Assembly: GCF_008693105.1 (NCBI RefSeq)
Contig: NZ_VXKK01000039.1
Span: 35,371-99,370 of the forward strand
DNA from: Corynebacterium flavescens
GTDB taxonomy: Bacteria > Actinomycetota > Actinomycetes > Mycobacteriales > Mycobacteriaceae
Direction of reading: 5' to 3'
DNA length: 64,000 nucleotides
The position numbers and the translations under genes were made by a program. Numbering within the stretch: position 1 is the first letter of the stretch; each line of letters starts with the position of its first letter. Below the pieces are notes generated by a model. That model saw only the letters and a list, made by a program, of their open reading frames with translations. It did no database searches and was not told where the DNA came from. This document shows positions 8,327 to 17,883 of this stretch, one piece after another.

Positions 8327-8327
<1 letters not shown>
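7716..8327 (-). CDS. rdgB: Non-canonical purine NTP pyrophosphatase (RdgB/HAM1)
   Basis: A 203-residue member of the ITPase family that hydrolyses dITP, ITP and XTP to the monophosphates and so keeps deaminated purines out of DNA and RNA. Diagnostic stretches are LLVASNNPKKLAELEKIL at the N-terminus, TFADNALIKARAGV, IADDSGLAV, LSARWSG, and NGFGYDPLFMP towards the C-terminus. I chose ATG 8327, which overlaps the rph stop by one base (TAATG); a start three codons upstream is less natural. The rph-rdgB pairing is common across actinobacteria. Confidence 0.95.
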
Positions 8328-9058
<731 letters not shown>

Positions 9059-9079
9059 GCATTCAAGGGTACAGCTTCG

Positions 9080-9847
9080 CTATAGCTCGAATTCCATCCC
9101 CGCTGCCCCCAGGACGATCTCCCCCTCAAACTCCGCGCGCGCGGCCTCGAGGGCGGCCTGGGGATCTCCCCACGGCTGGATATGGACTAGGACAAGCTTA
9201 GCGACGCCCGCCTCACGCGCCAGCCTTCCTGCATCAGCACCAGACATGTGCATGTTGGGGGCCTTGCCCTCGGAGGATGCGCCCCAGGCTGCCTCGCAGA
9301 GGAAGATATCCGCCCCGCGGGCGGCGTCAATCAGGGACTCGGTATAGGCCGAATCCCCGGAGTAGGCGATGGTCTTGCCCGTCTTGGAGTGCTCCATACG
9401 CAGCGCATAAGTCTCGATGGGGTGCAGCACCGGGAAGGGCGTCATGTAGACCTCATCGATGAGCTCGCGCTGGCCGGCGACCCAAGGGCTAAAGGCAAAG
9501 GTATCCGACATGTCATCGACGCCGTCCACCTCATCGGAAGAAAGACGGCCCAAGTGAACAGGGGTGTCCTTGGGGCCGATGCAGAAGTTGCGCGATACCG
9601 CCGGTGCCGTGGGGTGGAAACGCCGCCAGACCATGAGCGAGGGGAAATCCAAGCAGTGATCGGCGTGCAAATGGCTAAAGGTGATGTGTGCATCGCACGG
9701 ATCTTGGTGGAGCTCGAGTTGCGCGAGGGTACCGGATCCCAGGTCCATCACTATCGATGGCGAGTCCGGAAAAGACACCAAATATCCAGATGCCGAGTTG
9801 GCCGCAGTCGGGACGCTACCCGAGCACCCAAGGATGGTCAGCTTCAT
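9080..9847 (-). CDS. cpdA: Metallo-beta-lactamase-fold phosphodiesterase, CpdA/Rv1339-like
   Basis: A 255-residue MBL-fold hydrolase. Metal-binding motifs are FSHLHADHCLDF (HxHxDH), IAYSGDSAYTE, and a late histidine in LVLVHIQPWGD. The start MKLTILGCSGSVPTAANSA is typical of RNase Z-like and class II cyclic-nucleotide phosphodiesterases. The position between murI and rph is that of C. glutamicum cpdA and M. tuberculosis Rv1339, both reported as cAMP phosphodiesterases, so cAMP hydrolysis is the likely role. The family alone would also allow another phosphodiester substrate. A 125-base gap separates it from murI, so it may have its own promoter. Confidence 0.75.
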   Translation of the reverse strand: MKLTILGCSGSVPTAANSASGYLVSFPDSPSIVMDLGSGTLAQLELHQDPCDAHITFSHLHADHCLDFPSLMVWRRFHPTAPAVSRNFCIGPKDTPVHLGRLSSDEVDGVDDMSDTFAFSPWVAGQRELIDEVYMTPFPVLHPIETYALRMEHSKTGKTIAYSGDSAYTESLIDAARGADIFLCEAAWGASSEGKAPNMHMSGADAGRLAREAGVAKLVLVHIQPWGDPQAALEAARAEFEGEIVLGAAGMEFEL

Positions 9848-9972
9848 GGAGACAATCGTTGCATGAAATGAATAAGAATGCTGTATTTGGAGAGAAAAAT
9901 ATCGCCCCGCGGCACATTTCTCATCGAATCACTTCCCGCATTTGACTGTGCTGTGCCTAACGCGGGAGCGCC

Positions 9973-10752
9973 TTAACCAATCTGAGGACCGAGGAAACGC
10001 TTGGCCAAGCGGGCAAAAGTCTCCGGATCCCCGGTCGATTCAAATGTGCGCACAGCCTTATGGCCTTCTGGCGCCAAAAGGTCTCGTTGCGTGAGAATGC
10101 GAATGACATCCTTGGTGGTCTCTTCCGCGGAGGAGACTAGGGCGACGTTATCGCCCACAGCCAGCTGGATGACGCCCGTCAACAGGGGGTAGTGAGTACA
10201 GCCCAGCACCAACGTGTCCACGCCCTCATCTTGCAGGGGTGCTAGATAGCCTTCCGCCACCCCGAGGATCTGGCGGCCGGTTGTAATTCCGCGTTCGACA
10301 AAGGAAACAAACTCGGGGCAGGCCACGGCGAAGGCCTCCACCTGCGGGTTGACGGCGAAGAGATCCTGGTAAGCGCCCGATTTGATGGTGCCCTCGGTTC
10401 CGATCACGCCGATCTTGCCGTTGCGGGTGGTTGCGATGGCACGGCGCACTGCGGGGCGAATCACCTCGACCACAGGAACGTCGTAGCGCTCCCTGGCGTC
10501 ATGCAGGAAGGCTGCGGTGGCGGTATTGCAGGCGATGACGAGCATCTTGCATCCACGGCCAACCAGTTCATCGGCGATCTCTATTGACAGCTCGCGAACC
10601 TCGGCGATGGGACGCGGCCCATAGGGAGAGTGCAAGGTATCGCCCTTGTAGATGATTGATTCATGCGGCAGCTGTTCAATTATCGCGCGCGCGACGGTCA
10701 GCCCGCCGACGCCGGAATCAAAGATGCCAATGGGAGAAGATGCATCAGGCAC
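9973..10752 (-). CDS. murI: Glutamate racemase
   Basis: A 259-residue enzyme making D-glutamate for peptidoglycan. Both catalytic cysteines and their contexts are present: [13 protein letters not shown] near the start, [12 protein letters not shown] (first Cys) and [11 protein letters not shown] (second Cys), plus [11 protein letters not shown]. The start is GTG at 10752, overlapping the rhomboid stop by one base (TAGTG). This intact copy contrasts with the degenerate paralogue at 45.3 kb, so it should be the working racemase of the cell. Confidence 0.96.
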   Translation of the reverse strand: MPDASSPIGIFDSGVGGLTVARAIIEQLPHESIIYKGDTLHSPYGPRPIAEVRELSIEIADELVGRGCKMLVIACNTATAAFLHDARERYDVPVVEVIRPAVRRAIATTRNGKIGVIGTEGTIKSGAYQDLFAVNPQVEAFAVACPEFVSFVERGITTGRQILGVAEGYLAPLQDEGVDTLVLGCTHYPLLTGVIQLAVGDNVALVSSAEETTKDVIRILTQRDLLAPEGHKAVRTFESTGDPETFARLAKRFLGPQIG

Positions 10753-11417
10753 TATTGCTTCGCCGTTCCTTTCACAGGGTCATCAGAGGTAATGGTCATC
10801 CCCGCCAGAATGCCGCCGAGGGCGCCAAAGAGGTGACCTTGCCAACTTACTCCCTCATAGACGGGCAATACGCCCCAGACGAGTCCGGAGTAGGCAAATC
10901 CCAGGGCAGCGCCCAAGGCGATCTGCAGCAAAGAGCGGTTGAATACGCCGCGCACCACCAGGTACGCCAGCCAGCCATAGACCAAACTCGAGGCGCCGAT
11001 GTGGGACGTGCCCGGCCCACCAAAGAGCCAGGTTCCTACTCCCGCGACGAGCACGGTGGCGATGGTGACCTGCCACCAAGCCTTGCGCCCAGAGAGCCCG
11101 ATGAGGAAACAGAAGATGGCGCCGGGCACCGAATTGGACGCGAGGTGCTCGAAGTTGGCGTGGAGCAAAGGGGCGGTAAAGATACCCCAGATGCCGTTGA
11201 AGTCCAGCGGCCTGATCCCGTAGTTGCTCAAGGCCCCGCCGAAGACGAAGGCGTTGATGAAGTGGACTACCCACTCAACGATGAGAAAACCCGCCGCGAG
11301 GCTGAGGCCGGTGGCCACTCGCCCACGCTTGGTGTAGTTCTTCGAATCCCCGCGATTGACCGTGGAAGGTGCAGCCGCGTGATGGTTAAAGGTGCCGCCT
11401 GGAGTCCCTGAAGTCAT
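10752..11417 (-). CDS. Rhomboid-family intramembrane serine protease
   Basis: A 221-residue polytopic membrane protein of the Rv1337 type. The putative catalytic serine is in [17 protein letters not shown] (GxSx, with Ser in place of the usual second Gly), and the partner histidine is in [15 protein letters not shown] near the C-terminus. Between them are several hydrophobic segments, and the first helix carries [13 protein letters not shown]. It precedes murI with a one-base overlap, the same order as in mycobacteria. Substrates are unknown. Confidence 0.87.
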   Translation of the reverse strand: MTSGTPGGTFNHHAAAPSTVNRGDSKNYTKRGRVATGLSLAAGFLIVEWVVHFINAFVFGGALSNYGIRPLDFNGIWGIFTAPLLHANFEHLASNSVPGAIFCFLIGLSGRKAWWQVTIATVLVAGVGTWLFGGPGTSHIGASSLVYGWLAYLVVRGVFNRSLLQIALGAALGFAYSGLVWGVLPVYEGVSWQGHLFGALGGILAGMTITSDDPVKGTAKQ

Positions 11418-11429
11418 AGAGTCCTTACT

Positions 11430-12356
11430 CTAGCGGAGTAAAGAGCTATAGTCCGTGAGACCATATCCCGGCCGGGCCGATACCACGGCGTCAACGATGG
11501 CGGCTTCCACCGCATCTGCCGCTGCGGCACATAGTCCGGCCAATGTCAGAGGATCAACCTGGCCGGGAGCCGGGGCGGTGGACAGGGCAAAAAGCGTATC
11601 CCCATCCAAGGGCGAGTGAGCGGGGCGAATGGCCCTGGCAATCCCGTCGTGGCCGGTGAGCGCGAGGCGCTTGGCCTGCGCCTTGGTTATCGGGGCATCG
11701 GTAATAATCGCGCCAATGGTGGTATTCAGCTTGGCGTCTTTGGGATCGGGGACCTGCGCGTAGCGCTGCGGATCCACCGCGGGCAGCGCCGGCGCACCAA
11801 AGAGTCGACCGCTTGCTGGGTCAACAACCCCCCCGACCGGATTGGCCACCACCGCCGCAGCCACGGTGTACTCCCCCGCGGCCTGGGTGCTGATTCCGAA
11901 GCCGCCGCGCAGTTTGCCCGCCGTGGCACCGCACCCTGCACCGACGTTGCCCGTGGAGGAATCATCCCCCGCCAGCGCGGCGCGCAGGGCAGCAGCCCCG
12001 TCGGCGGCACTCGGGCGTGAGGGCCCCACCGCCAAGTCAAAGATCACGGCCGCAGGGACGATGGGCACGCGCGGGCCCGGGCGGCCCTCACCGAATACGG
12101 CGAAGCCGATTCCCTCTTTCTCCAGCTCCTCCATGACTCCGTGAGCAGCCGCCAGGCCAAAGGCCGAGCCACCGGCGAGCACGATCGCGTGCACTCGCTC
12201 GACGGTGTTATGGGGGGCAAGCAGGTCAGTCTCCCTGGTTCCCGGCCCGCCGCCGCGCACGTCCACGCTGGCCAGCGCGCCCTGTGGGCCGCAGTAGATT
12301 ACGGTGACCCCGGTATCGCCACGACTGGTGTGGCCGATGGAGAAGTTGGACGCCAC
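11430..12356 (-). CDS. P1 family (S58/DmpA-like) peptidase
   Basis: The protein has about 308 residues and belongs to the self-processing Ntn-fold peptidase family of Rv1333. Motifs are GHTSRGDTGVTVIYC at the start, ALASVDVRGGGPGTRETDLL, VHAIVLAGGSAFGL, and STGNVGAGCGATAGKL, which holds the region of the autocleavage nucleophile. I chose GTG 12356 because it overlaps the upstream stop by one base (TAGTG), the pattern seen repeatedly in this operon. The in-frame extension to 12404 would run into the upstream gene. In mycobacteria mec-cysO-cysM follows this gene; here rhomboid follows directly. Confidence 0.88.
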   Translation of the reverse strand: MASNFSIGHTSRGDTGVTVIYCGPQGALASVDVRGGGPGTRETDLLAPHNTVERVHAIVLAGGSAFGLAAAHGVMEELEKEGIGFAVFGEGRPGPRVPIVPAAVIFDLAVGPSRPSAADGAAALRAALAGDDSSTGNVGAGCGATAGKLRGGFGISTQAAGEYTVAAAVVANPVGGVVDPASGRLFGAPALPAVDPQRYAQVPDPKDAKLNTTIGAIITDAPITKAQAKRLALTGHDGIARAIRPAHSPLDGDTLFALSTAPAPGQVDPLTLAGLCAAAADAVEAAIVDAVVSARPGYGLTDYSSLLR

Positions 12357-12892
12357 TAGTCCATCAACACCTGGAGGAGGGAGTCTTGGCAATAGGCCAG
12401 CCACTCGACCAGAGAATCCCGGTCTGCGCTGGCTGCCTCCCCAACTACCTCACCGGCTGCAACGAAAAGCCGCAAGTCATTGAGCCCGGCCAGGAAGTGA
12501 TGAGCCTCCTGCTCACTAATCGTCACAGCTACGCCCCCGGTGGGCCCCAAAGCAGCGTTGATGACTTGTAGGTTCTTGAGCTTGGCGCGAGCAATATCGT
12601 TCTCGTGGATGGAGCGCAGAAGCGAGGCATCGCCCTCAAATTCCTCGTCTCCGGGCTTCTCAAAGTCAGGAAAAAGGCGCGCCAAGGAAGGATCCTCCGG
12701 GGCTTCCGAATGCCCAGTGGGCATATCCAGCATTTGAGCCAGCTCATCCTTGGGGCCGGATTGGGCTCGGGCGATGATCGCCTCCGAGACCGTGGCAGTG
12801 AGGTCTCCGAGTACTTCACGCTCCATGGGCTCTAAAACGGTGCTGAACTTGGGCGCCCGCATGAGCGACTTCTTTTTCTTCCACGCTTGCAT
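12356..12892 (-). CDS. DUF2017 protein, AosR-like
   Basis: A 178-residue protein from ATG 12892 in the position of Rv1332 (AosR) between clpS and the P1 peptidase. DUF2017 features include APKFSTVLEPMEREVLGDL at the start, the PSLARLFPDFEKPGDEEFEG stretch, HENDIARAKLKNLQVINAAL, and a helical tail ending EWLAYCQDSLLQVLMD. AosR of M. tuberculosis is described as a redox-responsive regulator acting through a cysteine pair. Only one cysteine (in AYCQDS) is present in this protein, so the reported redox switch cannot form within one chain. A longer start at 12934 would overlap clpS. Confidence 0.83.
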   Translation of the reverse strand: MQAWKKKKSLMRAPKFSTVLEPMEREVLGDLTATVSEAIIARAQSGPKDELAQMLDMPTGHSEAPEDPSLARLFPDFEKPGDEEFEGDASLLRSIHENDIARAKLKNLQVINAALGPTGGVAVTISEQEAHHFLAGLNDLRLFVAAGEVVGEAASADRDSLVEWLAYCQDSLLQVLMD

Positions 12893-12906
12893 AGTGTTTT
12901 TTAAGC

Positions 12907-13233
12907 CTAGCCTGCCTGCTGCATGGTTGCCCACAGGCCCGCGATTTGCAGCTTCTTCACGTCGGCCTCGACTTTATCGCGCTCCCCAGTTGAGACCACT
13001 GCTTTGCCCTCGGTGTGGACCTGCATCATCAACTCGTTGGCGCGCTTCTTGTCATATCCCAGGACGGTCTGGAACACATAGGAAACATAGCTCATAAGGT
13101 TGACGGGATCATCCCACACAATGCACAGCCATGGCAGGTTCTCGCTGGTGGCTACCTCGACTTTAATGTCTTCATCTAGCTCGGGCGTCGCCATAGGAGA
13201 GCCCATGCGGGGGGCGGAGAATTGCGCATTCAT
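12907..13233 (-). CDS. clpS: ATP-dependent Clp protease adaptor ClpS
   Basis: A 108-residue N-recognin that delivers N-degron substrates to ClpC/ClpAP. The core reads [20 protein letters not shown] (the DDPVN region binds the N-degron), then [40 protein letters not shown] and a C-terminal GLWATMQQ. Length is typical. It is the first gene of the long leftward operon down to rdgB and is divergent from pncB with 84 bases between the two starts, so both promoters must lie there. Confidence 0.95.
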   Translation of the reverse strand: MNAQFSAPRMGSPMATPELDEDIKVEVATSENLPWLCIVWDDPVNLMSYVSYVFQTVLGYDKKRANELMMQVHTEGKAVVSTGERDKVEADVKKLQIAGLWATMQQAG

Positions 13234-13317
13234 GGTCTATAGCCTATCCAATTTTCCATCCTTGCAAGCATCCTTTGCCATGAGTTAGAGCCTATTGTCT
13301 GCAAGGAAAGCGGTGAC

Positions 13318-14694
13318 TTGCTGCGATGCTGCGACAATCTGAGTAGCATTCTCGATGTGACTCATACTCCAGATTCAGCACGCGCCACCGAGCGTTCCAC
13401 CGCTCTACTCACGGACAAGTACGAACTCACCATGTTGGAAGCGGCGCTGCGGGACGGAACCGCTGCGCGCCGCGTGACCTGTGAGGTCTTCGCCCGCCGT
13501 CTGCCCAACGAGCGCCGCTACGGCGTAGTCGCGGGCACCGACCGAGCGCTGCACGCTGTGCGGGACTTCCGCTTCAATGAGGAACAGATAGCGGAGCTGG
13601 ATTTCTTAGAAGAAGGCACCAAGCAGTACCTGCGTGACTATCGCTTCTCCGGGCAGATTGATGGCTACCGCGAAGGCGAGCTCTACTTCCCCAACTCCCC
13701 GCTGCTCACGGTGCACGGAACCTTCGGCGAGTGCGTGATCCTGGAGACGGTCCTGCTTTCCATCATGAACTCCGATTCCGCAGTGGCCTCGGCAGCCTCA
13801 CGCATGGTGACCGCCGCAGACGGCCGGCCGATTATTGAGATGGGCTCGCGGCGCACGCACGAGTACGCCGCCGTCACTGCCGCCCGCGCAGCCTACCTCG
13901 CAGGATTCTCCGCCACCTCGAACATGGAAGCAGGCTTTCGCTATGGCATCCCCGTTTCGGGGACCGCCGCGCACGCGTGGACCCTCTCCCACATCAATGA
14001 GGATGGCACCCCGAATGAGGAGGCTGCTTTCCGCTCCCAGATCGAATCCCTAGGAGTAGACACCGTGCTCTTGGTCGATACCTATGACATCACCAAGGGC
14101 GTCGAGACCGCAGTAAGGGTGGCCGGGCCTCAGCTCGGCGGCGTTCGCATCGACTCGGGCGACTTGGGCGCCGTCACCCGGCGCGTGCGCAAGCAGCTCG
14201 ATGATCTGGGCAATCACAATACGCAGATCGTTGTCTCTTCCGATCTGGATGAGTTCGCCATCGCAGGTTTGCGTGGCGATCCAGTGGACGTCTACGGCGT
14301 GGGCACCTCAGTTGTCACTGGCTCTGGCGCACCGACCGCGGGCATGGTCTACAAGATCGTCGAGGTCGAGGGGCATCCCGTGGCCAAGCGTTCTTCCTCT
14401 AAGCGCTCACAGGCCGGCGCGAAGCAATCTTTGCGTACCTACCGCTCTACCGGCGTGGCCGTAGAGGAAGTGGTATTTCCCTACGGCGAAGCCGCACCGG
14501 ATACCGGTTCCCTCAGCGCCCGCGAGATAACTATTCCGCTCATGCGCGATGGTGAGATTGTCCCTGGCCTTGCTTCCTTAGAGGAATCACGTACCTACCT
14601 GGCCGAGGCGCGTAAAACCCTACCTTGGGAGGGACTCGCCCTCACCCGCGACGAGCCTGCGGTACCTACCCGGATGGTCGGCTTTAAAGCATAA
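13318..14694 (+). CDS. pncB: Nicotinate phosphoribosyltransferase
   Basis: A protein of up to 458 residues that converts nicotinate and PRPP to NAMN in NAD salvage. Landmarks are LLTDKYELTMLEAALRDG, EVFARRLPNERRYGVVAGT, EMGSRRTHEYAAVTAARAAY, GTAAHAWTLSHI, and VRIDSGDLGAVTRRVRKQL. The start is uncertain: TTG 13318 has AAGGAAAG about 9 bases upstream, while GTG 13357 in the same frame would also give a normal N-terminus. It is divergent to clpS, as pncB1 is in M. tuberculosis, and dinG lies further downstream in both genomes. Confidence 0.93.
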   Translation: MLRCCDNLSSILDVTHTPDSARATERSTALLTDKYELTMLEAALRDGTAARRVTCEVFARRLPNERRYGVVAGTDRALHAVRDFRFNEEQIAELDFLEEGTKQYLRDYRFSGQIDGYREGELYFPNSPLLTVHGTFGECVILETVLLSIMNSDSAVASAASRMVTAADGRPIIEMGSRRTHEYAAVTAARAAYLAGFSATSNMEAGFRYGIPVSGTAAHAWTLSHINEDGTPNEEAAFRSQIESLGVDTVLLVDTYDITKGVETAVRVAGPQLGGVRIDSGDLGAVTRRVRKQLDDLGNHNTQIVVSSDLDEFAIAGLRGDPVDVYGVGTSVVTGSGAPTAGMVYKIVEVEGHPVAKRSSSKRSQAGAKQSLRTYRSTGVAVEEVVFPYGEAAPDTGSLSAREITIPLMRDGEIVPGLASLEESRTYLAEARKTLPWEGLALTRDEPAVPTRMVGFKA

Positions 14695-14714
14695 CGCCCT
14701 GCTGGCAGAATAAC

Positions 14715-14740
14715 GGCGCGCTCCATTACCGGCGCGCGCC
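14715..14740 (+). terminator. GC-rich inverted repeat after pncB
   Basis: Arms GGCGCGC (14715-14721) and GCGCGCC (14734-14740) flank a 12-base loop just after pncB and before the convergent permease gene. There is no strong T-tract, so termination is only likely from position. Confidence 0.4.
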
Positions 14741-14766
14741 ACTAAAAGCCTTAGTTAAGCCGAGAA

Positions 14767-16230
14767 TTAAACTGACTCTTTCACCTCGGCGGGAGTGAGC
14801 AAGGCCGACTTGGAAGGATCCGGGGTCAAGGCAGCGCACAGCCAGCCCACGGCCACGCTCAACGGAGCCGAGAGTCCTAAGACCCAAGCTACGACCACGT
14901 CGCCGCCGACGAGGCTAACGAGGTTTGTCGTGATAAAAAAGCAGGCAATGCCGAGCCCAACCAGGCTAGCCCACGGCGCAATGACGCGCTTGAAAAGGTT
15001 GTCCTTGCCCGCTGGGTGGGTGCGGAAATAGATGATAATTGCCACGTCAACCATCATCATCAAGATGACAATCGCGAACGTTGCCAGCCCGCTGAACCAA
15101 GTAAACGCCTCTAGGACTGGGTCTAGGCCTGCGATAGCGCATACCAATGTCAATACTGCGATGGTGGCAGACTGTACCAAAGAAGAGATGTGCGGAGACC
15201 TATACTTGGCGTGCACGCGAGCAATCCCTGCTGGTAGACAGCCCTTCTTAGCCACGGCGTGCTGATAACGTGTCAGCACATTATGGAAGGATAGCGCTGC
15301 GGCGAACAAGCTGGTGAGCAACAAGACCTGCACGGCCAACCCCGCCCAGGGGCCGACGTAGCGCACGGCAGTCATAATGACCATTTCCTCCGGGTTCTCT
15401 GCCGCTGCAGCTACGATGCCATCCGCGCCCCAGGCTTCCACGATTGCCCATCCGGAGAGCGTATAAAAGATGCCGATGACCATGATCGCGATATAGGTAG
15501 CGCGCGGGATGGTGCGTTCGGGGTCCTTGGCCTCGTTGCGAAATACCGTGGTGGACTCGAAGCCGATAAAGCCCGCGAAGGCCAGCATGAGGCCTACCCC
15601 GGGAGTTCCCGACATAAATGCCTCAGGGGTGAAAGACGTGGCGCTTAAGCCATCGGAGCCGCCCTTGGTAATAATGCCCGCAACCATGATGAGGGTGATG
15701 AGGATTTCTGCCACTAAAGCCACGCCGAGTGCCTTAGAGGATAGTTCGATATCGCGATATCCCAGTAGGCCGACGATAAGGACTACAGCCAGCGTAGGAA
15801 TCCACCACGCAATGGTGATGCCCATGCCAGCAAGCACCAGAGATAGCTGCGCGCCGAGGAAAGCATAAACGGCGAACTGCACCGCGGTGTAGGTAAGGAT
15901 TGCTAGAAAGGCTGTTCCGATTCCCCACTTGCGATTGGTAGCAGACTCTACATAGGAAAAGAACGCGCCGGGCTCGGAAATCCTTCGTGCCATGGTGGTC
16001 AGACCGACGGAGAAGATGAGCAGGATTGCCGCGCATACCGCATACATAGCCGGGTAACCGGCTCCGTTTCCGCTGAGGATGCCGATCGGCAGTGCACCTC
16101 CAATCACAGTCAGAGGGGCTGCAGCGGCAATCACCATAAAGACAATGGAAGCTACTCCAAGGGACCCTGATTTCAGGTCAGAAGTTGGGGCTGTAGCAGT
16201 AGGCGGAGGAGTAAGTAATGTGAGGGACAT
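14767..16230 (-). CDS. APC-family amino acid/amine permease
   Basis: A 487-residue membrane transporter from ATG 16230, which has GAAAGGAT about 10 bases upstream; the longer frame to 16386 has no such site. The first helix reads SIVFMVIAAAAPLTVIGGAL, and the family signature GFIGFESTTVFRNEAKDPER is in the middle, followed by RTIPRATYIAIMVIGI. About 12 hydrophobic segments can be counted. The gene is divergent from an ornithine-cyclodeaminase-like and an FAD amine-oxidase gene, so it probably imports the amine or amino acid that they degrade. The substrate is not evident. Confidence 0.85.
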   Translation of the reverse strand: MSLTLLTPPPTATAPTSDLKSGSLGVASIVFMVIAAAAPLTVIGGALPIGILSGNGAGYPAMYAVCAAILLIFSVGLTTMARRISEPGAFFSYVESATNRKWGIGTAFLAILTYTAVQFAVYAFLGAQLSLVLAGMGITIAWWIPTLAVVLIVGLLGYRDIELSSKALGVALVAEILITLIMVAGIITKGGSDGLSATSFTPEAFMSGTPGVGLMLAFAGFIGFESTTVFRNEAKDPERTIPRATYIAIMVIGIFYTLSGWAIVEAWGADGIVAAAAENPEEMVIMTAVRYVGPWAGLAVQVLLLTSLFAAALSFHNVLTRYQHAVAKKGCLPAGIARVHAKYRSPHISSLVQSATIAVLTLVCAIAGLDPVLEAFTWFSGLATFAIVILMMMVDVAIIIYFRTHPAGKDNLFKRVIAPWASLVGLGIACFFITTNLVSLVGGDVVVAWVLGLSAPLSVAVGWLCAALTPDPSKSALLTPAEVKESV

Positions 16231-16608
16231 ATGCCACATCCTTTCTGGGTGAGAATTCACCTGAAACCCAAGTGCATTGGTGCACCCTAGTTGTGATGTT
16301 CTCGCTCGCCGACCATGGCGAATGAGGCAAGACTGCGGCAACAGTTCGACCGTAATTGGCGCGCGATATCGCGGTGAGCGATGCACGTAATGCTAACCCC
16401 GTTTTTCTATAGATCAATAGTTAAGCTAGGGTTTACCCCCATTTTTTGTCATACTATAGAAATTAACTAACTGGTCAGGATAGGTTTTAATTCCACCCAG
16501 GAGAGATAAAATGAATTACCCCCATTTTCTATAGTTCAATAGGAACGGCTAATTTTTAGATCACAGCGACCTCCCTCGCACGGCATCTTTAACCCAAACG
16601 AGGACTCG
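16231..16608. promoter_or_regulatory. Divergent promoter region with repeated CTATAG-centred sites
   Basis: A 378-base AT-rich gap between the permease and the catabolic genes. A motif of the form ACCCC-(G/C)-N-TTTT-CTATAG-(A/T)TCAATAG occurs at 16396-16420 and 16519-16541. A third, looser copy starts TACCCCCATTTTTT at 16434 and carries ACTATAGA at 16453-16460. The spacing and near-identity of the two best copies suggest operator sites for a regulator of both transcription units, encoded elsewhere. CTATAG is also close to a -10 box, so one copy may double as promoter. Confidence 0.5.
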
Positions 16609-17871
16609 ATGAACCACAATCTCACTACCACCCATGGAACGAGGCTGAAAATGTCACATCCAACCGTCGATACCCAAATCGATACCCAAATCGATAACCG
16701 CATCGATCCCCACGTCGATCCTCACATCGGAACTCAAATCGACACCCGCATCGATACCCTTTTCCTCAGCGAACCCGAGATGATTGCCGCGGGAGTAAAG
16801 GACATGAACGCCTGCGTCGATACCATGGAGGAGGTTTTTTCTTGCCTCGGCGTCGACGACTACCGCATGGCCGGACAAAATAACAATTCCCATGGCGCGA
16901 TGGTCAGCTTTCCGGAGAGTTCTCCCCACCCGAATATGCCGCTCGATGGCACCGACCGCCGCTTTATGGCCATGCCAGCCTACCTAGGCGGCAGCTTTAA
17001 TCGCGCCGGAGTCAAGTGGTACGGCTCCAACGTAGCCAATCGCGAGCACGACCTGCCACGTTCCATCCACACTTTCATCCTCAACGACGCCACCACCGGT
17101 GCCCCATTAGCGATCATGAGCGCAAACCTGCTTTCTGCCTACCGCACCGGAGCCGTCAGCGGAGTCGCCGCCCGCTTTTTGGCCAAAGAGGATGCACAGG
17201 TCGCCGGAATCATCGGCCCCGGGGTTATGGGAAAGACTGCGCTAGCAGGTTTCGCCGCAGCTCGCCCCAGCCTAAATACCTTGAAGATCAAGGGCCGTGG
17301 AAAAAAGTCCCTCGACGACTTCATATCCTGGACAAAGGCCACGCTTAGTCAGTTCACCACCATCACGGTGGTCGATACCATCGAGGAAGCAGTACAAGGC
17401 AGCGATGTCGTTAGCGTGTGCACCACGTCTTCCGCCGGTGTCGAGAACTACCCCATGATCGCCCCGGAATGGATTTCACCTGGCACTCTGCTGACTTTCC
17501 CTGGCTGTGCCAATCTCGACAACGAGTATCTCAAGTCTGGCAAAGTGCGCATGGTCCTAGACAACCGCGGCCTCTACGAAGCATGGCTGGAAGAATACGC
17601 CCCCGCAGCCTTTGAACAGGTGGGTATTATCGGCAACAAGTTCCTTGAGATGGAGCGCGACGGCGAGATCTCCCCCGGATCGGTCGCCGATATCTCGCAA
17701 ATCATCTCCGGCGACGTCCCGGGACGAACTAGTGAGGAAGAAGTCTTCGTATTCTCCGTTGGCGGCATGCCCGTCGAAGACGTTGCCTGGGCTTCCCACA
17801 TCTATGACAAGGCCCGCGAGCTGGGCATTGGCACCACCGTAAACCTCTGGGAAACCCCCGAGCTCGTTTAA
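16609..17871 (+). CDS. Ornithine cyclodeaminase/mu-crystallin-like protein (tyramine oxidase subunit B type)
   Basis: A 420-residue protein of the OCD/mu-crystallin family, Rossmann-fold enzymes acting on imino/amino acids with NAD(P). The nucleotide-binding region is VAGIIGPGVMGKTALAGFAA near residue 200, preceded by MSANLLSAYRTGAVSGVAAR. Homologues with this layout are, to my memory, annotated as tyramine oxidase subunit B. The N-terminal 48 residues are unusual: after MSHPTV comes a four-residue repeat of the form D-T-Q-I encoded by a 12-bp tandem repeat. ATG 16609 has CGAGGAC upstream; ATG 16651 is an alternative, and both precede the repeat. The stop is 12 bases from the next ATG, so it forms an operon with the FAD oxidase. 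Confidence 0.8.
   Translation: MNHNLTTTHGTRLKMSHPTVDTQIDTQIDNRIDPHVDPHIGTQIDTRIDTLFLSEPEMIAAGVKDMNACVDTMEEVFSCLGVDDYRMAGQNNNSHGAMVSFPESSPHPNMPLDGTDRRFMAMPAYLGGSFNRAGVKWYGSNVANREHDLPRSIHTFILNDATTGAPLAIMSANLLSAYRTGAVSGVAARFLAKEDAQVAGIIGPGVMGKTALAGFAAARPSLNTLKIKGRGKKSLDDFISWTKATLSQFTTITVVDTIEEAVQGSDVVSVCTTSSAGVENYPMIAPEWISPGTLLTFPGCANLDNEYLKSGKVRMVLDNRGLYEAWLEEYAPAAFEQVGIIGNKFLEMERDGEISPGSVADISQIISGDVPGRTSEEEVFVFSVGGMPVEDVAWASHIYDKARELGIGTTVNLWETPELV
16666..16761 (+). repeat. Eight imperfect 12-bp tandem repeats inside the coding region
   Basis: Eight in-frame units of the form (A/G)TCGATACCCAA run from 16666 to 16761. Units 1 and 2 are almost identical; later units diverge (for example ATCGATCCCCAC and ATCGGAACTCAA). 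Each encodes a D/G-T/P-Q/R/H-I/V tetrad, so copy number changes keep the reading frame. Confidence 0.9.
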
Positions 17872-17883
17872 GGAGTACCAAAC

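Noticed and set aside
16619..16929. Reverse-strand open frame over the 12-bp repeat
   Set aside because: The repeat keeps all frames open; the forward gene has family motifs and the reverse frame has none.
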